This document shows positions 12,055 to 22,100 of a stretch of 64,000 nucleotides of DNA, piece after piece. The DNA is from Anisakis pegreffii (lineage: Eukaryota; Nematoda; Chromadorea; Rhabditida; Anisakidae). Each line of letters starts with the position of its first letter. The first letter of the stretch is position 1. The stretch spans positions 248,001 through 312,000 of the forward strand of contig JAPYMA010000328.1 in the NCBI GenBank assembly GCA_035041965.1, read 5' to 3'. The translations under genes were made by a program, and so were the position numbers. Below the pieces are notes generated by a model. That model was not told the DNA's origin. It did not search any database and saw only the letters and a list, made by a program, of their open reading frames with translations.

Positions 12055-12403
12055 AGGTACGATAAATATATGACTGACGTGAAGTATTGCGAAATATTTT
12101 TATGGTTTTGAATTTCTTCTGTTCCGCTCTTCGTGACATTATTCGGTAATAATATGCAAAAAAGTTTAGTATTTCTGGATTCTATGGAAACGTTATCGAT
12201 GTGTAACGAGAAGTTGGAAAACGCGCATGTCACAGCTGCTCCTGCCCGGTATTACTACTGATCTCGTTTTCGTTTCTCGTCTTCTCTCATCATTCCTTAC
12301 GTTTCCATACGCTGGTTGCAACCTGAGATGTGGCTCGTGTAATTGCTGAAAGATTCATTGAGGTGTTTGGTGCTTCCTGTTGATATATTTTTGCAAATTA
12401 CAG

Positions 12404-13676
12404 CGATATTCGTTGCGGGTGGAATGTCGATCGCGTTACCATTAATGATCTATAACGATTCGCTACCTCTGGAAATGTCCACCTTTCAGTTCGTCAATTT
12501 GTCAAAAGGCAATGAGACGAGTACCGTATATTATTCAAATGAAGATTTCTATGAGGTGCCGTACAATGATTCTGTAAGTGCTTGAGTGATGCTTCTGTGC
12601 ATTTCATCCACTTTCCACTTTGAAACAACTGTAATTCTCTTCGCCCATCCAAGTTTCCAAACAGATTCCTCCAGTTGAATTTGCAAGTTTGTTTGCATGT
12701 TACTGAATTTCCGGTTTTCAGTACGGAGGAGTTTTAGGCGGTGTGTGGACGACTGTCAATAATGGTCAATGGTCGCCTGAGATGTTTGGGAACGTCTCAG
12801 CATTTGAAGGATAAGTATGGTGATGGTTATTCGATAAGACTGCGACTCAACAAAGATGCCGATATGAGCATTCGGGACGCCATTCAAGCATTCTTCATCA
12901 AGCGTATTCCGACCGTGCAGATCAAGGTTTTCATCGTTTTTCAAGTCTATTGAAATGTTATTATATAATCACTGTTGTCATCATTCAAGCTGCGTTTATC
13001 AGTTGATTTCAATCGTCACATCGAATTGATGGAAAAGAAAAAGTATTATCAGAAGTGAGAACTGAAAGACATGTTGTAAATGCATATTTCGATCGCATTT
13101 CATTTTTCCAATTACCAAGTGAATGATGTCTTTAGCAATCGCAATCGGATTGATCAATGTTTTTCATTAGATTGCTAATTGGATGTTGATTGCTGTTTTT
13201 ATGCAGCTGTTTCACGTGAAAAAATTTCATGCTGACAATAATTAAGTAAAGCGCTGAATAGCTGAACCATCAAATGCAAATTACTTGTCACGTTTAATTC
13301 TCTTCCAAATAATGTTACTTTCATTTGCAGCTATTCCCGATTCGGTAGCATTGTCTGAGTACTACACACCACTCGACGACATCCAACGCTGGGTAGGGTT
13401 TTTGATTTTCGATAAGCTTCCCAAAAAGTCGCTACGTAGTATTAACGGCGAAAAAATAGGATGGTTTATTAACTGCAAAAAAATACCATGATTCTATTAA
13501 AGAGTGGGAGAAGGGCTTTGCTTAATGATGATTTCAATACCATTCAGTTGAACGATGATGAGACTGATAAGATTTTTGAGACGTTGTTCGATAAGACTGA
13601 TAAGATTTGCAGCTATTCCCGATTCGGTAGCATTGAGACGATTGACACATCAACACACGATATTTTAGCATGATAC
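12404..13676 (+). pseudogene. Chimeric ABCA-EndoG pseudogene
   Basis: Three exon pieces in order. Piece 1, 12404-12573, has good splice sites and reads AIFVAGGMSIALPLMIYNDS...; it resembles the ABCA segment near the start of the second transmembrane domain, whose source is probably left of the window. Piece 2, about 12723-12928, copies the ABCA exon at 2373-2577 but carries an in-frame TAG: the original CEA of MEECEALC has become F-stop-A. Piece 3, from about 13331, copies the last EndoG exon (IPDSVALSEYYTPLDDIQRW) with one G lost at the acceptor, which shifts the spliced frame. Further insertions near 13450-13500 and 13590-13640 scramble its end. ABCA and EndoG parts are joined intron to intron at 13196-13200. 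Not expected to make a transporter or nuclease. Confidence 0.88.
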
Positions 13677-14303
13677 GCTAAAACACCATGTGTTGATGTG
13701 TTAATACCATGTTTTGATCTCATGAAACCATATAGTCAAAATATTTAGCGATGAAATATAATTTGAGTGAGTGATGAAGAGACAATTTGTTTGAGGCAGT
13801 TCCAGTGGCAATTTTTGATCGCTGCCATGATCAGTTGAGAGGCGATTACAGTAGACTACTTCCATTCGTCATTTGATATTTATTAGAGATTATCTCCAGA
13901 TTTGTGAGGAATTTCAGTCGTTCCGTTCCAATTAACTTATCCATTGGTTATCCATCGGTCTTCCCACCAATCTTTTAGTTCTTTCGAAAGTGAATTGTTC
14001 AGTGGCCTTCCGATTCGTGTAATAATATTACCTCATTTTGCCATTATTGTTTGTGCACATATTGTCACATTTGACTTCGCCATACTACACTTATGATGCA
14101 TTCTTGAGTTCAACTCTGAAAGTGAAACAACTAATGAAATGATCTGTGTAATTTTCATTCATTATTACACTTTACATTTGCAAAGTGTAATCGCAAGGCA
14201 AGTTTTGAAAGCATGTAATTATTGTTTTTAATGTCCAATTCAGTTCACTCTTTCCAATCAACTGTGAATCATTTAATGTTGTATCAGTATCTATTTAACA
14301 CAA
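12690..14303. repeat. Composite copy of ABCA and EndoG segments
   Basis: About 12690-13198 matches 2325-2849, and about 13197-14303 matches 8788-9795, all in the original order and orientation. The junction at 13196-13200 shares a few T residues with both parents. The simplest reading is a tandem duplication of a block from the ABCA gene through the EndoG 3' flank, later shortened by internal deletions. Confidence 0.9.
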
Positions 14304-14525
14304 CACTCACAGTAATTCATGTTCAAATCATTCCTATTACATAATCCGTTGTATTGATGGCGTCAAACGCGGAAACTTTAATGAAATTATTTTGAGTGAT
14401 TAAGTAAATAAATAATCGCATGTTTACTTATTATCATCAACGTAACAATAAATCAGTTAACTTGTTCAAATCATCAACATGTGCTCGATATGATAGGATT
14501 CATTCGCGAAGTCGATATAGTAGGA

Positions 14526-14573
14526 CTTGGCTTATATTCCTAAACCAATGCAGGTTTAGGAATATAAGCCAAG
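14526..14573. repeat. Perfect 21-bp inverted repeat with 6-base loop
   Basis: Positions 14526-14546 and 14553-14573 are exact reverse complements separated by AATGCA. Neither arm is part of a longer transposon-like end, and there is no obvious target duplication. It could fold as a perfect hairpin. A microRNA precursor normally has a longer, imperfect stem, so a templated inversion scar is more likely. Confidence 0.9.
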
Positions 14574-14610
14574 CTTTGTATGCTGTGGTTTTCAACGAGT
14601 ACAAGGTTGA

Positions 14611-14838
14611 AAACAAGCTGCTAAGTCGTTTGGAATTGTGGCTTCACATGTCAGAGCTGGTAACGCAATCAATCACTTGGAAGAGTTGATTGATTTTCTA
14701 TTTCCACGATCAGTTTCTATCGATCGAAATTATGCAAAACAGTCAGATCATAACGCTTACAATGATGAATGTGATGAGGATGATGCATCATCAAGCAAAC
14801 AACAACCCATCATCCAACTAAACAACCCAATCATCTAG
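14611..14838 (+). CDS. Exon-like open frame, unidentified
   Basis: This frame opens after a TGA at 14608 and runs to TAG at 14836-14838. It reads SFGIVASHVRAGNAINHLE, then ELIDFLFPR, and ends in a low-complexity Asp/Glu/Ser/Gln/Asn tail. There is no in-frame ATG; possible acceptors end at 14617 or 14625. The RA...I..LEELIDFL pattern faintly recalls the Mediator subunit MED22, but I cannot support that identification. It may be the last exon of a gene whose other exons I cannot find, or chance. Confidence 0.25.
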   Translation, partial: KQAAKSFGIVASHVRAGNAINHLEELIDFLFPRSVSIDRNYAKQSDHNAYNDECDEDDASSSKQQPIIQLNNPII

Positions 14839-15470
14839 CGAACCCTATGCCATCCTCAAAACCGGAATACACCACCACAACCAACAATTCTTGTTTTACT
14901 TCATTTATTTGAAATAGTTGACATGTTGCGAGCCATTCACTCATCCATCTGTCTGCTAGTTCATTTATGCTATATTTCATCGTTTTGTGTACATATAACC
15001 TACGAATGTATTAAATCGCCAACCAATTCCCAACATAGCAACATTTATTCAAAGTATTACCATTCGAAATGTCCGAATTTTTGCAGCTAGTAATCCCAGT
15101 TTTTCCATAAGCCATCCAATTGTTTTTTGAACTTTAGTGGAGACTGCGATCCGTTCTCATCTGCTAAAACATTGCCGGTTTGTTGACAGAAGCAATCGAC
15201 GTGTTTCAGCTAGAACTTTCGTTTGTGATTTCGTTTTATAAACTCAACCGCAATGACTGTACGACATTCACTTATCGATCATGTCACTTTCAAGAGATGC
15301 TTCTAGTATTATGAGAATAGTAATGCTGGACAGTTGTTTTTGGTCACACTGAATGGGAAAATATTCTTGAGCTTCTGAAATTATGATATTACAGGTCATA
15401 ATTCGACTATGTTTTCTTTGATGCGTTCGCAATTTCTAACAGTTAGTTTATGATTGGATATTTGTGCAGA

Positions 15471-15723
15471 ATGGTGGGCACGAAATGCGGTCTTCGTAAA
15501 AGTTTCGAATTATTTTATCAGACTGTCGTTAATATGATTGAATTATTGCCGACGATCAAGACAAAGTTCACAAAATCACGTCAAGAAGTGGAGGCCAGTT
15601 GAGCTCGTTAATTGCGTATGCAGTTAGTTAACTTTGAGCATAAGTTGGTGTGCTGCATGGAAAGAACATGCAAAAGGAAGATGAAGAAGAACACTGAAGA
15701 TGACTGCAATAAAAATAAAAATT
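15471..15723 (+). CDS. Two short exon-like frames with downstream poly(A) signal
   Basis: ATG at 15471 follows a TTTGTGCAG acceptor-like string and opens 43 codons (MVGTKCGLRKSFELFYQ..., IELLPTIKTKF...) to TGA at 15600-15602. A second frame from 15622, after TATGCAG, reads LVNFEHKLVCCMERTCKRK and ends with TAA at 15721-15723. AATAAA occurs at 15708-15713. Joining the two would need a roughly 36-base intron, below the usual minimum, so they may be separate or spurious. No family recognised. Confidence 0.2.
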
Positions 15724-18203
15724 AATGATATTTTTTGTGCACTCTATGGTTGGTTGGTTACACCCCTCTCAAGAATTCTCTCTTAGAAGCAATGCGATCG
15801 TATTTGTTTCATCACTGACGATCGGGTCATTAATATAGCGTTGATAGAGTCAATCGAACGATTGCTCGTTTTTGTCGTTCCGTGTACGTTTCCCAATCAT
15901 TATGCGTAATTTAATTGCCTTCCGTTCGCATTCGGTTTCGATCGTCAATAATAATATTGAAATGATTGAATTCACTCAATTGCCTCTAACTTCGAAAGAT
16001 TCCAATTCATTTGATACATTTACTGAATGAACTTTGAATTGTTTCTGTTAGCTGTTTGCTCTCAAGACGTTATGCGCCATATTCTCAACGAAACACCTGC
16101 ACAAAGCGAAATCACTCTTTATTGCTGAAATATTGCATTGACATTTGCTCGTTCGTTGATTTTTTCAAATTGATTCAATAAATAGCATTCACTGTACGAT
16201 TCAATTTCATAAGTTCAACGATGACGATTTCGACTAGAATTTCTCATAGATGTGTTCATCCTTTGTGTTCAATTTTTTGAGAGAACTTGTTTTTTTTCAA
16301 TGACTGATTGTGGAAGGCGAAATAACTTTCCTTGTCGAACGTTGACTCTGATTATTTTTAAATATTATTGATTCGAGTTTTTCTATTTTTCTTTTCCTGA
16401 AGATGGAAGCGAAAGTTGGAAATCTAGTTCAGGAAATAAACGCTCGTTCGTTTTTCTTCATTAAAAATTGACGCTCAAGTTTTTATTTTATCCAGACATT
16501 TTTTGAGTTCAAAAACACATCTTTGATATCTTACAGAGTCGTCCAATTAATTTCTGTCAAATCGCACCGAATGGCGATTTATGATGATCATAGGAGCGAT
16601 TATTACGATTAAAAGATTGAGAACAGCAAGAAATCAATCAGAATTTAAGATTAATAATCCCTTTTGGCAGTGTCTCATTAAGTAGTCAACAAATTATTTG
16701 CGTTCGAACGAGAAATTTTATCGTTTTTAAGATCGTTTCCTAATCGTTTTCCGATGAATTTAATTGCTCAGTATCACTTTTTCGTTCCATTTTCCGCAGT
16801 AATTAATGAATATTTATGCGTCAGCACTATCAAGAAATTGTTCTGTAGAAGTGTGTTACAATTAATCATTTATGCTGCCCTATATCGAGGTCATTATTGT
16901 CGTCACTCTGGTTGCACACCATTCTATGTTCTCGTGGACAAGTTCAGTTGCCCGCGTGTCTGAAACGATTTCTAGATTTTGATTAACAATCCAATACTCA
17001 GCCGCATGGTGGTGCTTATTTTCGTTCGTATTAACGACTGAAAGATAATGAAGCTTTTCGATCGTATTGATCTGATAATGAATGAATCACATCAGGTGTT
17101 TCAGTTCTTGTTAACATTTGACGGTTGTTCAGCAGTTAGTGCTAATTTACGATGATTACAAAGTCTTGAACTGTCTCTCGAAAACATTTGCTAAATTCAT
17201 TAAGATTATTTTACTTCTACTCTTTTAAGTCTTCGTGATGTCGTAAGTATTTTGAGCATTTAGACTGATTTGATTCGCCTGAAGTGAATAAACGAGAGAA
17301 GAACTTTAAAAAATCGCCATTTCAAACAGTCGTTGAGATCAAATGCGTAAATGCAGAGTGGAGTGTTTTTTGATGGTGAAATGCGTTTACGTAGACATTT
17401 TGTCGCCGCACTGAATGCAGTCTACGTATTTGGAGCAGATAAGATGGATTGCGTTGAATCGGATCGCATCAGAAGGGAAAACGAACGATGAACGCGATAT
17501 CGATATGTGGTGACTTCTCAGCAGTCGCGCAAAAACACTTTCATTGTTGTCTGAAAATGAGTGCAGTCGTTCTATCAGAAAATTGCATCTGAATGTTTTG
17601 TTGAACCAATAATGTGTCGAAGGAATGTCTGATGCAGAGTGTCTCGTTGAGTGCTTCTATCCGGATGACTTTTTTCTTCGCATTTGTTCAAGAAAGTCAT
17701 CGAAGTAGTAGATGGCTGATGAAGCTTTTATATTCTTCTTTACTTCAAACGATAGAATTTTTTTTCAGAGTACACAATGAAATTTTAGAAAGCATCATGA
17801 AAATAGCTCACTCACTTGATTGACATTGGAAACTCTTAAGTATCTATAAATAGCAACTCGGCAAACACTACACGTCATCTTGACAATTACTCACTGATGT
17901 TTCCGTCAGCCGTAGGAGCTAGGAGGTTTGCGAGTACGCGAGCAAATTATAAGCAAAACTTTTGCTCACAATCACCTCAGGCTCATAATGTGATGAGCGA
18001 TTGAGCAAATGATCGAAATTCGGTGAGAGTGATCAACTCCAGAATTCATGCTGTTCCCATAAGCGATGATGGAGGAGTAGCGAATTCCTTTCGCGAGCCT
18101 CTCCAATCACTGCTTTTAAACATTTGTGTATTGACACTTGCCACAGATTAATGTAACGAAAGATTCGTTGTGAAATCTTCGGAATTTTTTAGTCAATTGA
18201 ATG

Positions 18204-18285
18204 ACTTCTGCAAAGCGAGCACTTAAACTTCTGCAAAGCGAGCACTTAAACTTCTGCAAAGCGAGCACTTAAACTTCTGCAAAGC
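18204..18285. repeat. Tandem repeat, 23-bp unit, about 3.6 copies
   Basis: The unit starts ACTTCTGCAAAGCGAGCACT and is followed by TAA. Copies begin at 18204, 18227, 18250 and 18273 (the last partial) and are identical over their shared length, so the array is recent or homogenised. There are no spacers, so it is not a CRISPR array. Confidence 0.95.
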
Positions 18286-18807
18286 ACCACGTCATTGACA
18301 GATGGTTTATATGAGAATGTTGCAGTGTAAAGTAAAAGCTTTCAGCAGTTTTTTAGAATAAAAAGATCAGTAACACGTAAGTACTTAAATGTGGGAGAAT
18401 CGTTTAAAAGAATTGAAAGGAGATTTTTTTTTCAAACGGAAATTTCATCAATCCAATGACGAATAAGATAGAACATCGAAGAATGCATTTCTTACAATTA
18501 GTATGAGTTAAACGAGTAATTACCAGTTGATGTTAGAATTTGCTTCAATCAAACGATGAGAAAAAAATGAGTCAACGAATGATCTGATGAATGATCAATT
18601 AAGATATCATCAAATGATCAATTCATCAAATAAATTAATGAATCGTTTTATTTCATCTCATTCATCGCTCTCATTCCCAGCTCTTCATTGCGTTTTTTTC
18701 TCACTGACCAGCAACTACCTGTTTTAACTCACCGTCGGTTCTGTTCAGCTCATTTCTTAACCTCTACGAGATTTATTCTTGTTTCTCAGGAAGTATCTTT
18801 AATTGCT

Positions 18808-19137
18808 CTATTCGATTATTTCATTCATTCCTTTGGTTTTTTTGACATATTGCAGGAAGCAATCATGAATACTGCCATTAACTTGAGGTGATCGTGATTC
18901 TTTGCTCTTTATCATCACTATATCTCTTGAGTTGAGTATGTAAGGAACTGGTTTTTGCATGCAAAAAGTTAATTTTCTTGCAAGAAAGCGTTCTGCTTTA
19001 CGAGAATGCCACCAGTCTAATTCTTTGATTGGTCTTCTGATCACCAAGAAAAAAGCAGCAACCAAAACAATGAAAAATAATCCGAATAAGTTGGTGGTGA
19101 AACTCGCTGAACAGACTCGCTTGTGTCTGGTTTGCAT
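18808..19137 (-). CDS. Possible small membrane protein, 109 aa
   Basis: Open frame from ATG at 19137 to 18808. The N-terminus is short and basic (MQTRHKRVCSASFTT), then a strongly hydrophobic segment NLFGLFFIVLVAAFFLVI at about residues 16-33, then a basic tail with RPIKELDWWHSRKAERFLARK. This is the plan of a single-pass type II membrane peptide. An overlapping plus-strand frame of similar length (18959-19282) exists, so one or both may be chance. No family recognised. Confidence 0.2.
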   Translation of the reverse strand: MQTRHKRVCSASFTTNLFGLFFIVLVAAFFLVIRRPIKELDWWHSRKAERFLARKLTFCMQKPVPYILNSRDIVMIKSKESRSPQVNGSIHDCFLQYVKKTKGMNEIIE

Positions 19138-22100
19138 TCTCCAATCGCAAGTCGGTCAGTGCAGTTCGAGTGCAGTTTTTTCAACTTCACTTCCGTCTAT
19201 TCAGTCCACAGCTGCGCCCACAGCGAAAATATGTGCCACTTCCATAAATAATCTCAAAATTGCTTCTTTTGTTCAACTTTGATGAATGATCAGATTCACA
19301 GATTTTGCCTAAAAACCCAATTCGTTGCCGCCAGTTCGGTTGATTGTGCTGCATATTTTCTTTGTATCGGTTTCAGGTTTGCACAGTCGGTGGCAGTGAG
19401 AAAACAATAAATTTGAATTTAAATAATGACTTGCGAATTTTTACCGAACAAATATAATGCGCGCAAGAGCGTATGCATAACCGCAAACTTATGTGACATA
19501 ACAATGGTGAATGAAGATGTAATTGATAGCACTTGAAAGAGACCGGCTGGTATCACGCATTCACGCGTGAAGTGAGAGTCAGAATTGACCGTGACAGGTC
19601 ATTCTGTCCGTTTGACCCACTTTTGTATATATCACAATATTTGCTAAATATTTATTCGCTTTTTTAGCGAGGCATTTATCTGAACTGAATCGTCAGTTTC
19701 ACGTTAGTCAAATTATCGCGCTTTTATGTTTTGTGAGTAATACTTCGAGCAGAGACATTTTGAGTTCAATAGGTTATATTTTGATCTCATCGAAGTCTCA
19801 CTGAGAAATTTACGAGTTGAATTATGAAGTAGTAAATAATAGAAATGAAAACTTGTAGCTGATAGACTGAAAATTGATGCTAACTGAATTATTCTACATA
19901 TGCTTGGAGAATTAAGTTAGATTATTACTTGAGAATCATATGATTCACAATCACATAACTTTTGCATTGTATGTGAGAAAGTTTTCGAAATCATTTCTCA
20001 TTCTATTGACGAGTTTCTTTTGGATTTGCGGTTTTTTCACTGTTATATTGGCTGATATTTGCACTGTAAATAAGTATCTCACTTATATTGGTTGTTCTGT
20101 TTGAGTGCTCCGCTGAAATCTATCAATTGGTTTGCTTTGAAAGTGCAGTTGTTGTTTTGAAGTTTAAAACGAATGTGAAGATCTCAAGAACATTCTGCAA
20201 GTTGATTGTTATAAAGTGTGTTGATTGACTTGTCGAATAGTTAAACATCAGACGTTTTTTGGAGCAGTCAACGAGGCCATCGAACAAAACCAGTTGAATA
20301 TTTTGTGATTTGTTGTCCTGTTCCACTTCATCCAACGAACAATTTCATTTTTACCGTGGAAAAACTGATTTTTTGAACTGTCGACTTTTCCTCAGAGTGC
20401 GAGCTTGCAAAGACTATCAACAGAGCTCATTGGAGATAAACGATCGATTGGGATGAGGTGAGACAATTTCTCAAGCGAAAATGCACTGATTCAATTAGTG
20501 CTCGAAAAGAATTTCACTGCAATCAGCGAACGAAGTTTTCCTATTATTTGCATTTTTTCAACTTCAGTGTGACTGGACGAGTGCTGACGAGTGTGTTCAA
20601 TTTCTTTAGATTAATTTGTGATTGAAAGTGGTAATGGAATTGTCTTCACATATTCATGACGTTTAAAAAAAAACATTGCAAGAACGTTCAATGACTTCAA
20701 GCTAACATGAAGCCAGATTGATTCTACGCGAGTGAACTACTAAAATTTCGCAAACGATCAGCACAATTCAGTTCATATCAGATATTACATTTAAATGTTT
20801 AAGAACATCAATAGACTGTCGCGATTTCTCCTACAAACAACTAAAAATTTCCGATGTTTATGAGAGAAATTGCATCACATTTGGATACATTTCGTTACGA
20901 ATTGGGCGCTGACATAAGCTAAATTCAATGATCAATAGCATATTCATTGCATCAGTTCATATGGAATTATGTGACGAAGCATTCAAAAAATATTCAACAA
21001 ATGGGCGATTCTCTGCATTAATCCGCTCATATGCCGACGTTGCGGTCGCTTATTAGCGTTGTTACCATTGCCAACTGACAGTAGCTTGTCCACAAACATG
21101 ACAACCGATATCCGTACAACCAACCATCCCACTCATCCCACCCGTTTGCAACCTCATTCACTCAGCCGCACATCGCTTCCTCCCTCATTAGTGACAGATA
21201 GTTGTTGAATGCGCATTCCTTTCATTCCTTTATCACGTTGCATACGAAAGGTTTCCCTCTCAAATGCATCATGCAAAACTTCAGTCGAGATCCTTATTCG
21301 AGTATGTCTCATAGTTTCCATCAACTGAAATAATCATTGGCTTCATTATTCAATCGGCTGCTTTTAGATTTAAGTTCGCATTTATTTGTTCCTTTGTTAC
21401 TTTTTCGAAAATTTCAATTTATTGAGAACTTTGAAGCAAAAAAATTTCTTCATTAGTTTATTCATTAACAGATTCATAGCCAGTCGTAGAACTTCCTCAA
21501 GTGCATTTGCATGAATTGATTTGCGTTTGTGGGTGTGCTGTCATATGAAATAGTTTCCATTAAATAAAAGGGCAAAATCGTATTATCATTCCATTGGATG
21601 TATGAAGATATTCATACGATTAGAATGTATTCGTTTACATCTGAATATAACGAGCTCTTGCTAATCCACACTGCACGCTCCTTTCATAGGAAATCGAACG
21701 GTTCGATGTAACAATAAACCATATTTGCAAGCATCCTACTGGCAAGATCTCATGTTGTTTCCGAATATGTTACCTTGAATTTTCACGGTTGGAATTTCAG
21801 AATGTAATTACGCGTAGACGAAAAACCGCTAAACCGCTAAAGTCGAATCTCAATGTCATTCTATTGTTACATCACAATGGTCAGAATGCTCTGTATTATT
21901 AAAAGAATTTCTGATATTTTTTACAATAATGTTGAGATTCATTTCCATTTCGAATTCATCACTGAACGAATAGAAATAATTTCCTTTTCATCCGCTCTGA
22001 TTTCCTGACTGTGAAATATTCTCGGACGAGCAAGAAAACCATTTTCATCTGTATGGGTGCGACTGTTCATCGAACACGTGCCAGGCTGAGTCAAGTGAAT

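Noticed and set aside
14526..14573. Perfect hairpin as a microRNA precursor.
   Set aside because: The stem is only 21 bp, perfect, with a 6-base loop; known precursors are longer and imperfect, and no known microRNA seed was recognised.
17351..17491. 46-residue frame MQSGVFFDGEMRLRRHF...
   Set aside because: Frames this long are common by chance in 64 kb, and there is no convincing splice or poly(A) context.
18204..18285. Regular repeats as a CRISPR array.
   Set aside because: Units are directly abutting with no spacers, in a eukaryotic genome.
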